A stretch of 64,000 nucleotides of DNA, from the NCBI GenBank assembly GCA_026391675.1, contig JAPLDQ010000045.1, positions 82,952 to 146,951 of the forward strand, written 5' to 3'. Source of the stretch: Bacteroidota bacterium. Lineage in GTDB: Bacteria > Bacteroidota > Bacteroidia > Bacteroidales > JACABE01. Positions 1-5,876 of this stretch are shown in pieces. The position numbers were made by a program, and so were the translations under genes. The first letter of the stretch is position 1. Each line of letters begins with the position of its first letter. Under the pieces are notes generated by a model. The model was given only the letters and a program-made list of their open reading frames with translations. It was not told the origin of the DNA and made no database searches.

Positions 1-1
1 G

Positions 2-184
2 TTTGAAGAATTTCAATTGTTACACGACAGCAAAAAGCCTGAAATCCGTTTAACGGATGTTAACGGGCAGGTTGTAAAAACTTACAATCAAAATGTAGTT
101 GAACAGTTTTATGTTGTGCTTTTTACAGAGTATAACAAACAAATTGAAAAACTTGAAACCGAGTTAAACAGCTTACTTTCCTAA
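2..184 (+). CDS. 3' end of an unrecognised protein
   Basis: An open frame enters from the left edge and ends at the TAA at 182-184, giving about 60 residues. The visible part is charged and ends in a probable helix (FTEYNKQIEKLETELNSLLS). I do not recognise the family. A strong hairpin terminator follows at once, so this is the last gene of an upstream plus-strand unit. The coding call rests on the open frame, sensible composition and the terminator just behind the stop. Confidence 0.6.
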   Translation, partial: FEEFQLLHDSKKPEIRLTDVNGQVVKTYNQNVVEQFYVVLFTEYNKQIEKLETELNSLLS

Positions 185-188
185 AAAA

Positions 189-222
189 TAAAGAGTGCCA
201 TTGCTAACAGTGGCACTCTTTT
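189..222 (+). terminator. Rho-independent terminator
   Basis: Perfect 11-bp stem (190-200 with 211-221, AAAGAGTGCCA/TGGCACTCTTT) and a 10-base loop, placed 5 bases after the stop of the partial gene. The T-run is short. It separates that gene from the ArdC-like gene starting at 236. Confidence 0.75.
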
Positions 223-235
223 AAAATTATAACCC

Positions 236-559
236 ATGAAAGAAGAGATACAAGAAAAGCGCAAAAAATTACAAGCATTGAGTTTGTTGGCTAAAGCATT
301 GGTTGAACGTGGAAGGGTTGAAACTATAAACGAGGGTTTGAAATTTTTATACAAATCAGACGGACACGAAGATTTAAAAACCTTTAAGCAATGGAAAGAA
401 AGCGGACAAACCGTTAAAAAAGGCGAAAAAGGGTTAATGCTCTGGGCAAAACCTTTGCACGTATTAAAGGAACAGCCAGAGCCCGACGGAGCTCCTTATT
501 TTCCTGTAATGTATGTTTTTAGTAATAAACAAGTTGAACCTATAAAAAACGCAGCATGA
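236..559 (+). CDS. ArdC N-terminal-like (ssDNA-binding) small protein
   Basis: The 107-residue product carries the pattern LKTFKQWKESGQTVKKGEKG at about residues 46-65. This resembles the N-terminal single-stranded-DNA-binding domain of ArdC-type antirestriction proteins (DUF1738-like), where a TFKQW...G..VKKGEKG core is usual. The metallopeptidase domain of full-length ArdC is absent, so this is a stand-alone N-domain protein. Such genes are typical of phages, plasmids and conjugative elements. It overlaps the next gene by ATGA, which implies translational coupling. The family call is by motif only. Confidence 0.55.
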   Translation: MKEEIQEKRKKLQALSLLAKALVERGRVETINEGLKFLYKSDGHEDLKTFKQWKESGQTVKKGEKGLMLWAKPLHVLKEQPEPDGAPYFPVMYVFSNKQVEPIKNAA

Positions 560-822
560 CAACACATACAACCATAAGCAGAAGAGTAGAAAAAAGAGGA
601 GGAAATTTAATAAAACCCTCTTATGTTGAAGTTCCTACAATTAATTTTGGTGGAAAATACCTAAAAAAAGCAGGTTTTAAAATTGGTGAGAAATTAAGCA
701 TAGAAGTAACAGAGAATGAAATAATAATAAAACGCCCTGCGGTTATACTTTCACAGATGATTGAGAAAAACCCCAATATCAAAACCTTGATAAAAACACT
801 TAATTTAAAATTAGTGGCTTAA
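556..822 (+). CDS. SymE-like / AbrB-fold small protein
   Basis: 88 residues. Residues 26-60 (VPTINFGGKYLKKAGFKIGE, then a short basic strand ending IIIKRP) match the SymE-like pattern 'p.i.l.G.wL..aGF..G..v.v.v....i.i'. In that family the fold derives from AbrB-type DNA-binding antitoxins, and some members are SOS-linked type I toxins that act on nucleic acids. The C-terminal 25 residues are helical and not part of the domain. It starts inside the stop codon of the ArdC-N-like gene (ATGA) and is followed by a strong terminator, so the two form a bicistron. I see no antisense RNA of the symR type. Function in this element is inferred. Confidence 0.6.
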   Translation: MTTHTTISRRVEKRGGNLIKPSYVEVPTINFGGKYLKKAGFKIGEKLSIEVTENEIIIKRPAVILSQMIEKNPNIKTLIKTLNLKLVA

Positions 823-846
823 TTTTTATCATTCATTTTATTATTT

Positions 847-884
847 AGCGGATAAGCGGTTGAAAAAACCGCTAATCCGCTTTT
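847..884 (+). terminator. Strong Rho-independent terminator
   Basis: Stem of two 7-bp blocks with one A-A mismatch (847-861 with 867-881), loop GAAAA, then TTTT. It closes the ArdC/SymE-like bicistron 25 bases after its stop. Confidence 0.85.
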
Positions 885-922
885 GGCCGCGCCCCTACGC
901 TCACGCTTCGGGGTACAGCGGT

Positions 923-977
923 ATTTTTAAAGCTCGTTGGATATACAATCGATTAAATTGAAACGAGCTTTAAAAAT
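923..977. repeat. 16-bp perfect inverted repeat
   Basis: Arms 923-938 and 962-977 (ATTTTTAAAGCTCGTT and its complement) are perfectly matched around a 23-base centre. A GC-rich stretch lies just before it (885-921). There is no T-tract that would make it an ordinary plus-strand terminator, although A/T runs at both arms could allow weak termination either way. It could also be a protein-binding or transfer-origin-like site. Nothing in the sequence decides this. Confidence 0.6.
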
Positions 978-1036
978 GGGGTTGATTTTTTATGAGATTT
1001 TTTTTCAAAAAATCGTGCACTTGGGTAATATTTTTG

Positions 1037-1044
1037 TATCTTTG
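1037..1044 (+). promoter_or_regulatory. Promoter -7 box (TATCTTTG)
   Basis: TATCTTTG matches the Bacteroidota -7 consensus TAnnTTTG exactly. An upstream TTG lies at 1021-1023, closer than the usual -33 spacing. A start near 1051 would give a short RNA ending at the terminator at 1086-1119. Confidence 0.5.
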
Positions 1045-1050
1045 TACTTC

Positions 1051-1119
1051 AAGTCATTTATTAAATGATGATGAAGAATTGCAGGGCCGGTAGCTATATA
1101 GTTGCCGGCTTTTTCTTTT
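1051..1119 (+). ncRNA. Candidate small structured RNA
   Basis: Between a consensus -7 box (1037-1044) and an intrinsic terminator there is room for an RNA of about 70 bases with no reading frame. Near the 5' end TCATTT (1054-1059) pairs with AAATGA (1063-1068) around a 3-base loop. At the 3' end is a 10-bp stem (1086-1095 with 1100-1109, two G-T pairs) followed by TTTTTCTTTT. It may instead be an attenuated leader. No family is recognised. Confidence 0.35.
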
Positions 1120-1176
1120 GGCTTCGATTCCGCTTCGGCGTTTCGACTCCGCTCAACGACCGAAGCTCAGCCACCA
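1120..1176. repeat. Dispersed repeat, copy 1
   Basis: Variant copy of the element with core GGCTTCGACTCCGCTCAGCC. Here the halves GGCTTCGATTCCGCT and TTTCGACTCCGCTCAACGAC are joined and the copy ends AGCTCAGCCACC. It is clearly richer in G+C than its surroundings. Confidence 0.8.
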
Positions 1177-1185
1177 GTAAATTCC

Positions 1186-1221
1186 TGTCCTTTATAATGG
1201 TAGTAAGTGGTTGTAATATTG
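1186..1221 (+). promoter_or_regulatory. Prophage promoter P1
   Basis: TGTCCTTTATA at 1186-1196 and TAATATTG at 1214-1221. The same pair at the same spacing (33 bases from the first C of CCTTTA to the last G) recurs at three other gene starts, and at 32 bases at a fifth. The ATG of the next gene is only 4 bases past the box, so the message may begin at or next to the start codon. Confidence 0.7.
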
Positions 1222-1225
1222 CAGC

Positions 1226-1516
1226 ATGTTAGAAGCTGAAACCATATCGTTGTATGATGCCATTGCTGAGATGCGGGAGCTTTCCATCCAAAAGAAGCCT
1301 TTTAATTTTGTGCATGCCTGTTATGACAGTAGCCGGAAGGTTAGCACCGGCATTTCGGTAGTGAATAAAGCAAATTTGCGTAAAGCTGCTAAAGAGGAGC
1401 AGGTTAAAAATTCAAGCTTTAAACTTTTTTATTATGATATGGAGTTGCATGAATCAAGGGTTTGCTGGCAACCGCTTCTGCTATTTTTTAACGGTAAAAA
1501 AATTGTACTACAATGA
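1226..1516 (+). CDS. Uncharacterised prophage protein
   Basis: 96 residues, mixed alpha/beta, no signal peptide and no motif that I recognise. It is the first gene after promoter P1 and its stop overlaps the ATG of the portal-like gene (ATGA), so the two are co-translated. The position before the portal suggests a small head- or packaging-related protein, but this is inference from order only. The start is the ATG right after the conserved TAATATTGCAG sequence. Confidence 0.65.
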   Translation: MLEAETISLYDAIAEMRELSIQKKPFNFVHACYDSSRKVSTGISVVNKANLRKAAKEEQVKNSSFKLFYYDMELHESRVCWQPLLLFFNGKKIVLQ

Positions 1517-2892
1517 GTAAAGAATTAGTTACAAAAGAAAATGTGATCCGTGAGGGGAATAAAGGCTATATTAATGTAGGTACCGGCGTTTATACATTTG
1601 AGGTAATGGGTGTGGAACGCTTTGCCTCATCAGGGATATTGCCTTTTTATACCAGTAACCGCAGGCTGATGCCTTACCGTATAGGTGAATTTTTGATAGT
1701 GCCTAATGGGGAGTATAATCATTTACCTGAAGAATTGCGTGAGGTATTGGATAATAACAATCTTACTCCAGGTGTACTGGAAAAAGCAGGCGGTTTGATA
1801 TGGGGGCAGGGTCCTGCATTGTATGAGGAAAGGTTTGAAGGTGGCATTCGACAACGTTTTTATAATAATGATGCTCAAATTGAAAGCTGGCTGGGTGACT
1901 GGAATTATGAGGAGTATTTGCAGAAGGCTTTGGGTGAGTTTGCCGTGATGAAAGGGCATTTTACCAAATATGTACGCAATAAAGCGCCAAGAATTGGTGG
2001 AAAACCAATGATTAATAAGCTGGAGCATGTAAGCAGCGTATATGCACGCCTGGGATGGCACAATCCGTTAGACATCGTTACCGAAATTATTATTGGTGAC
2101 TTTATTTTACCCTGGGTAAATGGCCTTACAAAGTTGCCTGTTTTTAATAAAAAAGATCCTTTTGCGTATCCAATTGCTATGAATTACAGCAATATGTACC
2201 AGTTTGCACTGGATAATGACTATGGAAGGCCCAGTTTTTACGGAAATATCAACTGGATGAAGCTTGGCAACTCAATTCCTTTGATTTTGAACGCTTTTAA
2301 CCTGAATACTGCTGCTTTGCATGTTCATATTGAAAGCCCAGGGGCTTATTGGGAAAAGGAAGAACAAAAGTTACGTGACAGATGCCTTACCAATAATACT
2401 GAGTATACTGACAAGATGCTGGATGATTTGAAGGATGAAAAGCTTGCTGCTTTTGCCAATAGCATTACGGGTGTGGATAAAGTGGGTAAATTGATGCATA
2501 CTGAGAGTGTTGAAGATAATAAAGGCGAATATATTGGCTGGAAGGTTACCGTTTTGGATAAAAAAACCAAGGAATATATTGAAGGGTTACTGGAAGAAGC
2601 TAAAACAATAGCCATGCAGACTAATGCCGGACTGGGAATTCATCCTGCTTTAACTGGTTTGAGTTTTGAAGGGAACCTTCCATCAGGATCAGAGCAGTTG
2701 TATGCTTTTAAATTTTACCTTCTGACCAGTACTGATCTGCAGGAAAGTATTATTTGCAGGGATATTAACAATGCGATACGTGCTAACTTTCCTGGAACTA
2801 AGATGAAGCTGGGTTTTTATCATGATGAGATTAAGACTGAGAGCCAGGTGAGTCCGGATAAGAGGATTATTAGTCAACCGGTGCAGAAATAA
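1513..2892 (+). CDS. Putative phage portal protein
   Basis: 459 residues. The architecture fits a portal: a beta-rich N-terminus, a long amphipathic middle (about 120-290), a charged helix rich in K, D and E (about 285-320, clip- or stem-like), and a C-terminal region with LGIHPALTGLSFEGNLPSGS (about 375-394). A GNL-GSE patch of this kind is common in Bacteroidota phage portals. A portal forms the dodecameric DNA gate at the capsid vertex. It overlaps the upstream 96-residue gene by ATGA. No capsid gene follows, which is unusual for a portal. The assignment is by overall resemblance, not a catalytic motif; another structural role is possible. Confidence 0.5.
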   Translation: MSKELVTKENVIREGNKGYINVGTGVYTFEVMGVERFASSGILPFYTSNRRLMPYRIGEFLIVPNGEYNHLPEELREVLDNNNLTPGVLEKAGGLIWGQGPALYEERFEGGIRQRFYNNDAQIESWLGDWNYEEYLQKALGEFAVMKGHFTKYVRNKAPRIGGKPMINKLEHVSSVYARLGWHNPLDIVTEIIIGDFILPWVNGLTKLPVFNKKDPFAYPIAMNYSNMYQFALDNDYGRPSFYGNINWMKLGNSIPLILNAFNLNTAALHVHIESPGAYWEKEEQKLRDRCLTNNTEYTDKMLDDLKDEKLAAFANSITGVDKVGKLMHTESVEDNKGEYIGWKVTVLDKKTKEYIEGLLEEAKTIAMQTNAGLGIHPALTGLSFEGNLPSGSEQLYAFKFYLLTSTDLQESIICRDINNAIRANFPGTKMKLGFYHDEIKTESQVSPDKRIISQPVQK

Positions 2893-2925
2893 TTCGGTGA
2901 TGCGGTAATACGATGATGTGTTAAT

Positions 2926-3018
2926 GAGATGCTTCGCTTCATTTCGACTACGCTCAATGAGTAGCTCAGTATGACAAGGAATAAACAGTATGTGGCTTCG
3001 ACTCCGCTCAGCCACCAG
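2926..3018. repeat. Dispersed repeat, copy 2 (two-part)
   Basis: First part 2926-2978 runs from GAGATGCTTCGC to CTCAGTATGACAAG. Second part 2992-3016 is the GTGGCTTCGACTCC...CAGCCACC core, with GTGGCT and AGCCAC as inverted ends. The same two-part arrangement recurs at 9338-9428 and, diverged, at 5712-5802. Confidence 0.85.
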
Positions 3019-3054
3019 AAGAAATAAAAGTTAAGGTTTTAAAATTTAGTAGTT

Positions 3055-4134
3055 ATGATATTCAATAAATCAGATAATGGAAAAACGGAAGTAAAGGAAT
3101 TACTGGGGTTTATCAGTAAAGCGGTGAATTTTGAGAATCTGAAAACGTATGTTACTTCGGCAGAGAATGCCATCCGTAAAATAATTTCGAAGGAAGTTTT
3201 TAAACTGGCCGAGGATCATTACCTGAGTGAAGATTATAATACGCATAGTTTGGATGATATATTGGAGGTTTCGGAGGAAAATCCAGAACCGGAAGAGGCT
3301 AATGCTGAGATAATGGCTTTTCTTCAGCTTGATATTCTGGTGAGTAGAATACAACTGTGTGTGGCTTTTATGGCATATAAACAGTTTGTTCCTTCTAATG
3401 ATTTGAGCCATGGTGCCAATGGTAGATTGGTAACTAAGGGTGAAGACCAAAGTACTGCCTGGAGCTGGCAGATTGAAAAGGATAATCAGAACCTGAATGA
3501 TTTATATCATACTTTTTTGAGTGATTTGCTTGACTTTTTGGATGATTGCTGCAGTAATGATGATGCTGAAGATATAAGTTCTGCATGGATATCTACTGAT
3601 GCTTATAAATTGGTGAAGAAATGCTTTATTCAATCGGCCAGTGAGTTTGATCCTTATTATAATATAGAAAGCAGTAGTTTTATGTTCCATAAAATTACTG
3701 CCGGCATGCACCGTATCCAGCTTCGCAAATTTAAACCAGCATTGCGTGCTGAGTTGTATGATAAAATTGCTGAGTATATTCTGGATGGAAAAGATCCTGA
3801 TGACTTAACTGCTGCGGAGCTTAATATTTATGAGTTATGCAAAATGCCATTGGCTTTATATACGATGGCTGACAGCATTATGCTTTTTAATGCTCAGATT
3901 TTACCTGACCGTATTGTTCAGAATTTTGTGGCTAACCGTGAAGGTGAAAATCAGAAGAATTTGCCTGTGGCTGAGCGCAGTGGTGCTGCTAAGTTTTTGA
4001 ACAATGAAGCGGATGCCTGTATGCGTGAAGTTTTTATGGAAGTAAGGAAGTACTGGGCGGAAAAAGAAGGGGTGGTGCTGGTGGATGTGCCGTTGGTGAA
4101 TATTGATCCGGATGAGAAATTTGTAAGATTATAG
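3055..4134 (+). CDS. Uncharacterised phage structural protein (DUF6712-like?)
   Basis: 359 residues, soluble, mostly helical and acidic, no signal peptide. It lacks recognisable catalytic motifs. Size, position after a portal-like gene and general character resemble Bacteroidota phage proteins grouped as DUF6712, which I recall as head/neck-associated, but I cannot confirm membership. The start ATG at 3055 follows the copy-2 repeat and an A-rich stretch with no Shine-Dalgarno. Its nucleotide composition is like the portal-like gene's, so it belongs to the core module. A head-completion or connector role is inferred from order. Confidence 0.6.
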   Translation: MIFNKSDNGKTEVKELLGFISKAVNFENLKTYVTSAENAIRKIISKEVFKLAEDHYLSEDYNTHSLDDILEVSEENPEPEEANAEIMAFLQLDILVSRIQLCVAFMAYKQFVPSNDLSHGANGRLVTKGEDQSTAWSWQIEKDNQNLNDLYHTFLSDLLDFLDDCCSNDDAEDISSAWISTDAYKLVKKCFIQSASEFDPYYNIESSSFMFHKITAGMHRIQLRKFKPALRAELYDKIAEYILDGKDPDDLTAAELNIYELCKMPLALYTMADSIMLFNAQILPDRIVQNFVANREGENQKNLPVAERSGAAKFLNNEADACMREVFMEVRKYWAEKEGVVLVDVPLVNIDPDEKFVRL

Positions 4135-4173
4135 TTATAAGTTATGAATTATAAGTTATAAGTTAAAAGTTCT

Positions 4174-4197
4174 GTCGCTTCGACTTCGCTCAGCGAC
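4174..4197. repeat. Dispersed repeat, copy 3 (short variant)
   Basis: GTCGCTTCGACTTCGCTCAG followed by CGAC. The end hexamers GTCGCT and AGCGAC are complementary, replacing GTGGCT/AGCCAC of the standard copy: a compensated change that keeps the short stem. It is preceded by ATTATAAGTTATAAGTT tracts, which also precede or follow other copies. Confidence 0.75.
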
Positions 4198-4226
4198 CCC
4201 AAGTAATAAACATTAGACGTAAAAAG

Positions 4227-5258
4227 ATGCATACTTTAGAAATACCGGAAGCAGGAATATACAGGGAGTATCCTTCGGAACTGGAGGAGCTGAGTCCTAA
4301 GCAGTTTTTGTATTTTACGGAGTTGTTTTTGCAACTGCTGGAGGGTAGGATTACGTTGCATGGTTTCAGGGTGAAGCTGGCGGCTAAGTTTTTGAATCTG
4401 AAGAAAACTGCCAGGCATTTTGCTTTGGTTGAAGAAAAGGCTGATGATATAAACGACAATTTGAGTAGGATTGCTGCTGAAATGGATAGTTTTTTGAATT
4501 ATGGTGGCTTCGACGCTTCGACTCCGCTCAGCGGCAGAAGCCCTGAGAGAGATGTGGTAACTATAAAGATGGGTTTTACCAAGAACCTGCTTCCTGCTAT
4601 CGGAAATTTATATGGCCCTGATGATCACCTGCAAAATTGCACCGGATTTGAGTATAAAGAGGCTAACAGTGCTTTTAAGCAGTTTGTGACTTCGCTGGGC
4701 ACTTCGACTGGCTTCGACTCCGCTCAGCCACCGACGCTCAGTGACCAGCGAAGTACCGACTCCGCTCATCCACAAGCTGGCATTGAGCATTTGGATAGAT
4801 TAATTGCAATTTTGTACCGGCCAAGGAAGAAGTTTTTGTGGTTAAAGTTTTTACAGCAGCGTTTTGACGGTGAATGCAGGGTGGCTTTTACGCCTAAATC
4901 AAACCCTAAATTGCTGGAAAAAAGACAGCGGAAAGTTAGCAAATTGCCATTTCATGTAAAATATGGGGTGTTTTTGATATTTCAGGCTTTTGAAGAGTTC
5001 CTTCGAAGTGGTGAGATTGAAATTGATGGCAATGCCATTTGCCTGGCCGATTTGTATAAGGGAGGAGAAGAAGGAAACGACAGTGGAATAGGTATGATGG
5101 GCTTATTTTATGAGCTGGCAGAAAGTAAAGTTTTTGGCGATTTGGACCAGGTAATGAATACCAATATATATGACATTTTTACCCGCATTTATCAGTTGGT
5201 AAGGATGAGTGAAAACCTTAAAAAACAAACTGAGAATGTTAAGAATAGCCACGTTTAA
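4227..5258 (+). CDS. Uncharacterised phage protein with two in-frame repeat insertions
   Basis: 343 residues, mostly helical, no recognised domain. Residues 1-90 and 190-343 read as ordinary protein. Two stretches do not: about 93-104 (GFDASTPLSG) and about 155-190 (GFDSAQPP, then TLSDQRSTDSAHP) are translations of the dispersed repeat found between genes here. The frame stays open through both, so the gene may still work with low-complexity loops inserted. The last 23 bases overlap the next gene. It sits between head-type genes and the SGNH tail protein, so a structural or tail-assembly role is likely but unproven. Confidence 0.6.
   Translation: MHTLEIPEAGIYREYPSELEELSPKQFLYFTELFLQLLEGRITLHGFRVKLAAKFLNLKKTARHFALVEEKADDINDNLSRIAAEMDSFLNYGGFDASTPLSGRSPERDVVTIKMGFTKNLLPAIGNLYGPDDHLQNCTGFEYKEANSAFKQFVTSLGTSTGFDSAQPPTLSDQRSTDSAHPQAGIEHLDRLIAILYRPRKKFLWLKFLQQRFDGECRVAFTPKSNPKLLEKRQRKVSKLPFHVKYGVFLIFQAFEEFLRSGEIEIDGNAICLADLYKGGEEGNDSGIGMMGLFYELAESKVFGDLDQVMNTNIYDIFTRIYQLVRMSENLKKQTENVKNSHV
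4505..4536. repeat. Dispersed repeat inside a gene, copy 4
   Basis: TGGCTTCGACGCTTCGACTC followed by CGCTCAGCGGCAG, lying wholly within the coding frame of the 4227-5258 gene. Confidence 0.75.
4689..4772. repeat. Dispersed repeat cluster inside a gene, copy 5
   Basis: Holds one full core (4709-4732) and partial copies. It is bracketed by a 10-bp inverted repeat (ACTTCGCTGG at 4689-4698, complement at 4745-4754), so the cluster could fold into a cruciform within the coding sequence. Confidence 0.75.
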
Positions 5259-5694
5259 GCTTTTGCTTAAGGATTTGAAGGATAATTCATCTAATAAAAT
5301 TTTAGGCATAATGACTGCCAGGAGTGAGGCTGAATTATCGAAAATTGTGAAAGATATTTCGGATTTTAATTTGATAGGAATTATTCCATCATCGGATACG
5401 GATGAACATAGCTTTAACAATATTACGGAAACGGATACTGTGGTATTGTACGTACTTAAGCCGGTGGGTGATGGTGATCGTGATTTGGAAGATACTACTG
5501 ATCAGGAAATAGCTCAGGATATTATTGCCGGGATAAAAGAAAGGCTTTATTATATTGCTGAGCATTGTGAGCATGCATTGCATCAGACTATTAAGGAGTT
5601 AAATTTTGGGAGTATGCACACGGATCCTGAATATAATTATATGCAGTGCGATGGGTATAGTTTGAGCTTTACGTTGAAAATTAATTGGTTCTGA
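5236..5694 (+). CDS. Uncharacterised phage protein, possible tail completion factor
   Basis: About 152 residues from the ATG at 5236; a GTG at 5209 would add nine residues and enlarge the overlap with the upstream gene. The product is a small alpha/beta protein with strands (LIGIIPSSD, TVVLYVLKP) and a C-terminal sheet (YSLSFTLKINWF). Size and pattern are compatible with tail-terminator or head-tail connector proteins, but no diagnostic motif is present. It overlaps the upstream gene by 23 bases and ends the first transcription block, being followed by repeats and promoter P2. Confidence 0.6.
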   Translation: MLRIATFKLLLKDLKDNSSNKILGIMTARSEAELSKIVKDISDFNLIGIIPSSDTDEHSFNNITETDTVVLYVLKPVGDGDRDLEDTTDQEIAQDIIAGIKERLYYIAEHCEHALHQTIKELNFGSMHTDPEYNYMQCDGYSLSFTLKINWF

Positions 5695-5711
5695 AGGGAA
5701 TTATAAATTAT

Positions 5712-5802
5712 GAGATACTTCGCTTCGTTCAGTATGACAAGTAATAAACAAAAGTGGCTTCGACTCGTTTCGACTACGCTCAACGACCAACGCTTAGCCA
5801 CC
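5712..5802. repeat. Dispersed repeat, copy 6 (two-part)
   Basis: 5712-5741 is the GAGATACTTCGC...CAGTATGACAAG part; 5754-5802 is the GTGGCTTCGACTCG...TTAGCCACC part, with an inserted TTTCGACTACGCTCAACGAC half. It fills the gap before promoter P2. Confidence 0.8.
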
Positions 5803-5817
5803 GGATTGAAAGATTTG

Positions 5818-5853
5818 TGTCCTTTATAAAAGGAGTTGGCTATAGTTAATTTG
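5818..5853 (+). promoter_or_regulatory. Prophage promoter P2
   Basis: TGTCCTTTATA at 5818-5828 and TTAATTTG at 5846-5853, with the same 33-base geometry as P1. Predicted start near 5860, giving a leader of about 17 bases before the ATG at 5877. Confidence 0.65.
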
Positions 5854-5876
5854 TATAAAATTTAATACGTGATATC

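Noticed and set aside
3963..3985. Apparent repeat copy inside the 359-residue gene (GTGGCTGAGCGCAGTGG)
   Set aside because: Only part of the core matches, with two mismatches and no inverted ends; the codons fit the surrounding protein, so chance is likely.
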